A program made the translations under genes and the position numbers. A stretch of DNA of 64,000 nucleotides from MKSF01 sp037190225. Its GTDB lineage: Bacteria > Bacteroidota > Bacteroidia > Chitinophagales > Chitinophagaceae. Shown here one piece after another: positions 63,680 to 64,000 of this stretch (position 1 is its first letter; the number at the start of each line of letters is the position of its first letter). The stretch lies in NCBI GenBank assembly GCA_037190225.1, contig JBBCJL010000002.1, forward strand, positions 22,093 to 86,092, read 5' to 3'. The notes beneath the pieces were generated by a model, which worked only from the letters and a program-made list of their open reading frames with translations, did not search any database and was not told the DNA's origin.

Positions 63680-64000
63680 TAAAATAACACCACTTCGTGG
63701 TTCTATAATTAATTACACCAATTCTATAATCATAGCAGCCCTACGGGCTTATATTATACAACCGGAGGATAAAAAATTGGTTATTATAATGACATGCAAT
63801 TTCCATAATAATACCATCGCCTTCCGGCTTATATTACAAAACCGCAAAGCGGTGAAATGATTATAACAAAACACCAACCTAACTAACCCTGAAAGAGTGA
63901 AACAATTATAGAAATTTCAAATTAGATCATCAACCCCGAAAGGGGTGACACCTTATAATCTACAACAAAAATGTCACCACATCGTGGTTCTATAATGCTA
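63680..64000. repeat. Array of small hairpin repeats running off the window
   Basis: At least six 13-14-base hairpins with 5-bp arms and 3-4-base loops: 63689-63701 (ACCAC/GTGGT), 63737-63749 (AGCCC/GGGCT), 63841-63853 (ACCGC/GCGGT), 63886-63898 (ACCCT/AGAGT), 63933-63946 (ACCCC/GGGGT) and 63976-63988 (ACCAC/GTGGT), plus a weaker one near 63819. Those right of 63841 are spaced 43-47 bases. Most are joined by TTCTATAAT or GATTATAAC type spacers. No convincing gene lies in 63561-64000. Confidence 0.75.

Noticed and set aside
63654..63860. 68-residue reading frame at the right end
   Set aside because: It runs through the hairpin repeat array, has no signal or domain features, and its sequence follows from the repeat composition.
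63680..64000. CRISPR array
   Set aside because: The repeat core varies from unit to unit, the spacers are the conserved part, and there are no cas genes. The pattern is of small hairpins, not direct repeats with unique spacers.

Overview
The window reads as chromosomal DNA of a Bacteroidota bacterium, most likely from the Chitinophagales/Chitinophagaceae side of the phylum. The sequence-based reasons are: several secreted proteins ending in type IX secretion system (T9SS) type A sorting domains with a YPNP-like motif; a PorP/SprF-PorE pair; promoters with the Bacteroidota -7 element TAnnTTTG instead of sigma-70 boxes; fused E1 alpha/beta 2-oxoacid dehydrogenase; S9, M16 and RlpA-type proteins of Bacteroidota style; and dense coding with strong hairpin terminators. 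I see no rRNA, tRNA, CRISPR, integrase or transposase gene. The genus cannot be settled by reading alone. Coding genes are mostly housekeeping or envelope genes. The more accessory-looking stretch is about 28-36 kb, where secreted proteins of unknown role sit among AT-rich spacers and dispersed repeats.

Layout. 0-5.3 kb, plus strand: a 5'-truncated reprolysin-type metalloprotease, apolipoprotein N-acyltransferase (lnt) and a PKD-containing secreted protein; lnt sits tightly between two T9SS cargo genes. 5.5-6.6 kb: FAD-dependent oxidoreductase. 6.8-12.5 kb, minus: a complete RND efflux operon (adaptor, AcrB-like pump, OprM-like outer-membrane lipoprotein) with a small exported protein gene upstream (12.7-13.1). 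13.2-17.4 kb: a DCC-family thiol protein, then on minus a methyltransferase and a three-part GT2/GT-C/TPR glycosyltransferase. 17.7-21.1 kb, minus: porP and porE-like T9SS genes. 21.4-28.0 kb: purN, a lipoprotein, fused dehydrogenase E1, a lipoprotein-type inorganic pyrophosphatase and an S9 peptidase.

28.2-36 kb: an exported protein with a very acidic linker, a 1200-residue cysteine-rich repeat protein (eight modules, five nearly identical at 285 bp period), an Omp28-like T9SS cargo protein, a helical-repeat protein and three copies of a dispersed repeat. 35.9-39.0 kb: a zinc-ribbon DUF2089 protein, a Yip1-like membrane protein and two alpha/beta hydrolases. 39.1-47.2 kb: lpxB, a thioredoxin-fold protein that lacks the active-site cysteines, a CPA2 antiporter, a FadL-like outer-membrane protein, thymidine kinase and an AIM24/TIGR00266 protein. 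47.3-53.7 kb: OmpA proteins, polyprenyl diphosphate synthase, an RlpA-like protein and a DEAD-box RNA helicase. 53.9-63.6 kb: a TonB-dependent receptor, the asd-glmM operon, a GT39 glycosyltransferase, an azurin-like lipoprotein and an M16 peptidase. The last 320 bases are an array of tiny hairpin repeats that runs off the window.

The common theme is building and using the cell envelope: lipid A (lpxB), lipoprotein maturation (lnt), peptidoglycan precursors (glmM, asd), undecaprenyl/quinone-type prenyl chains, OmpA/RlpA wall contacts, efflux, and T9SS export with several of its cargoes. The most useful regulatory reading is that exact TAnnTTTG boxes lie 15-65 bases upstream of many starts. 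In four genes the apparent upstream TTG start codon is in fact the TTG of this box, so the true ATG lies downstream. The strongest candidates for something undescribed are the hairpin array at 63.7-64.0 kb and the cysteine-rich module protein at 29.3-32.9 kb.
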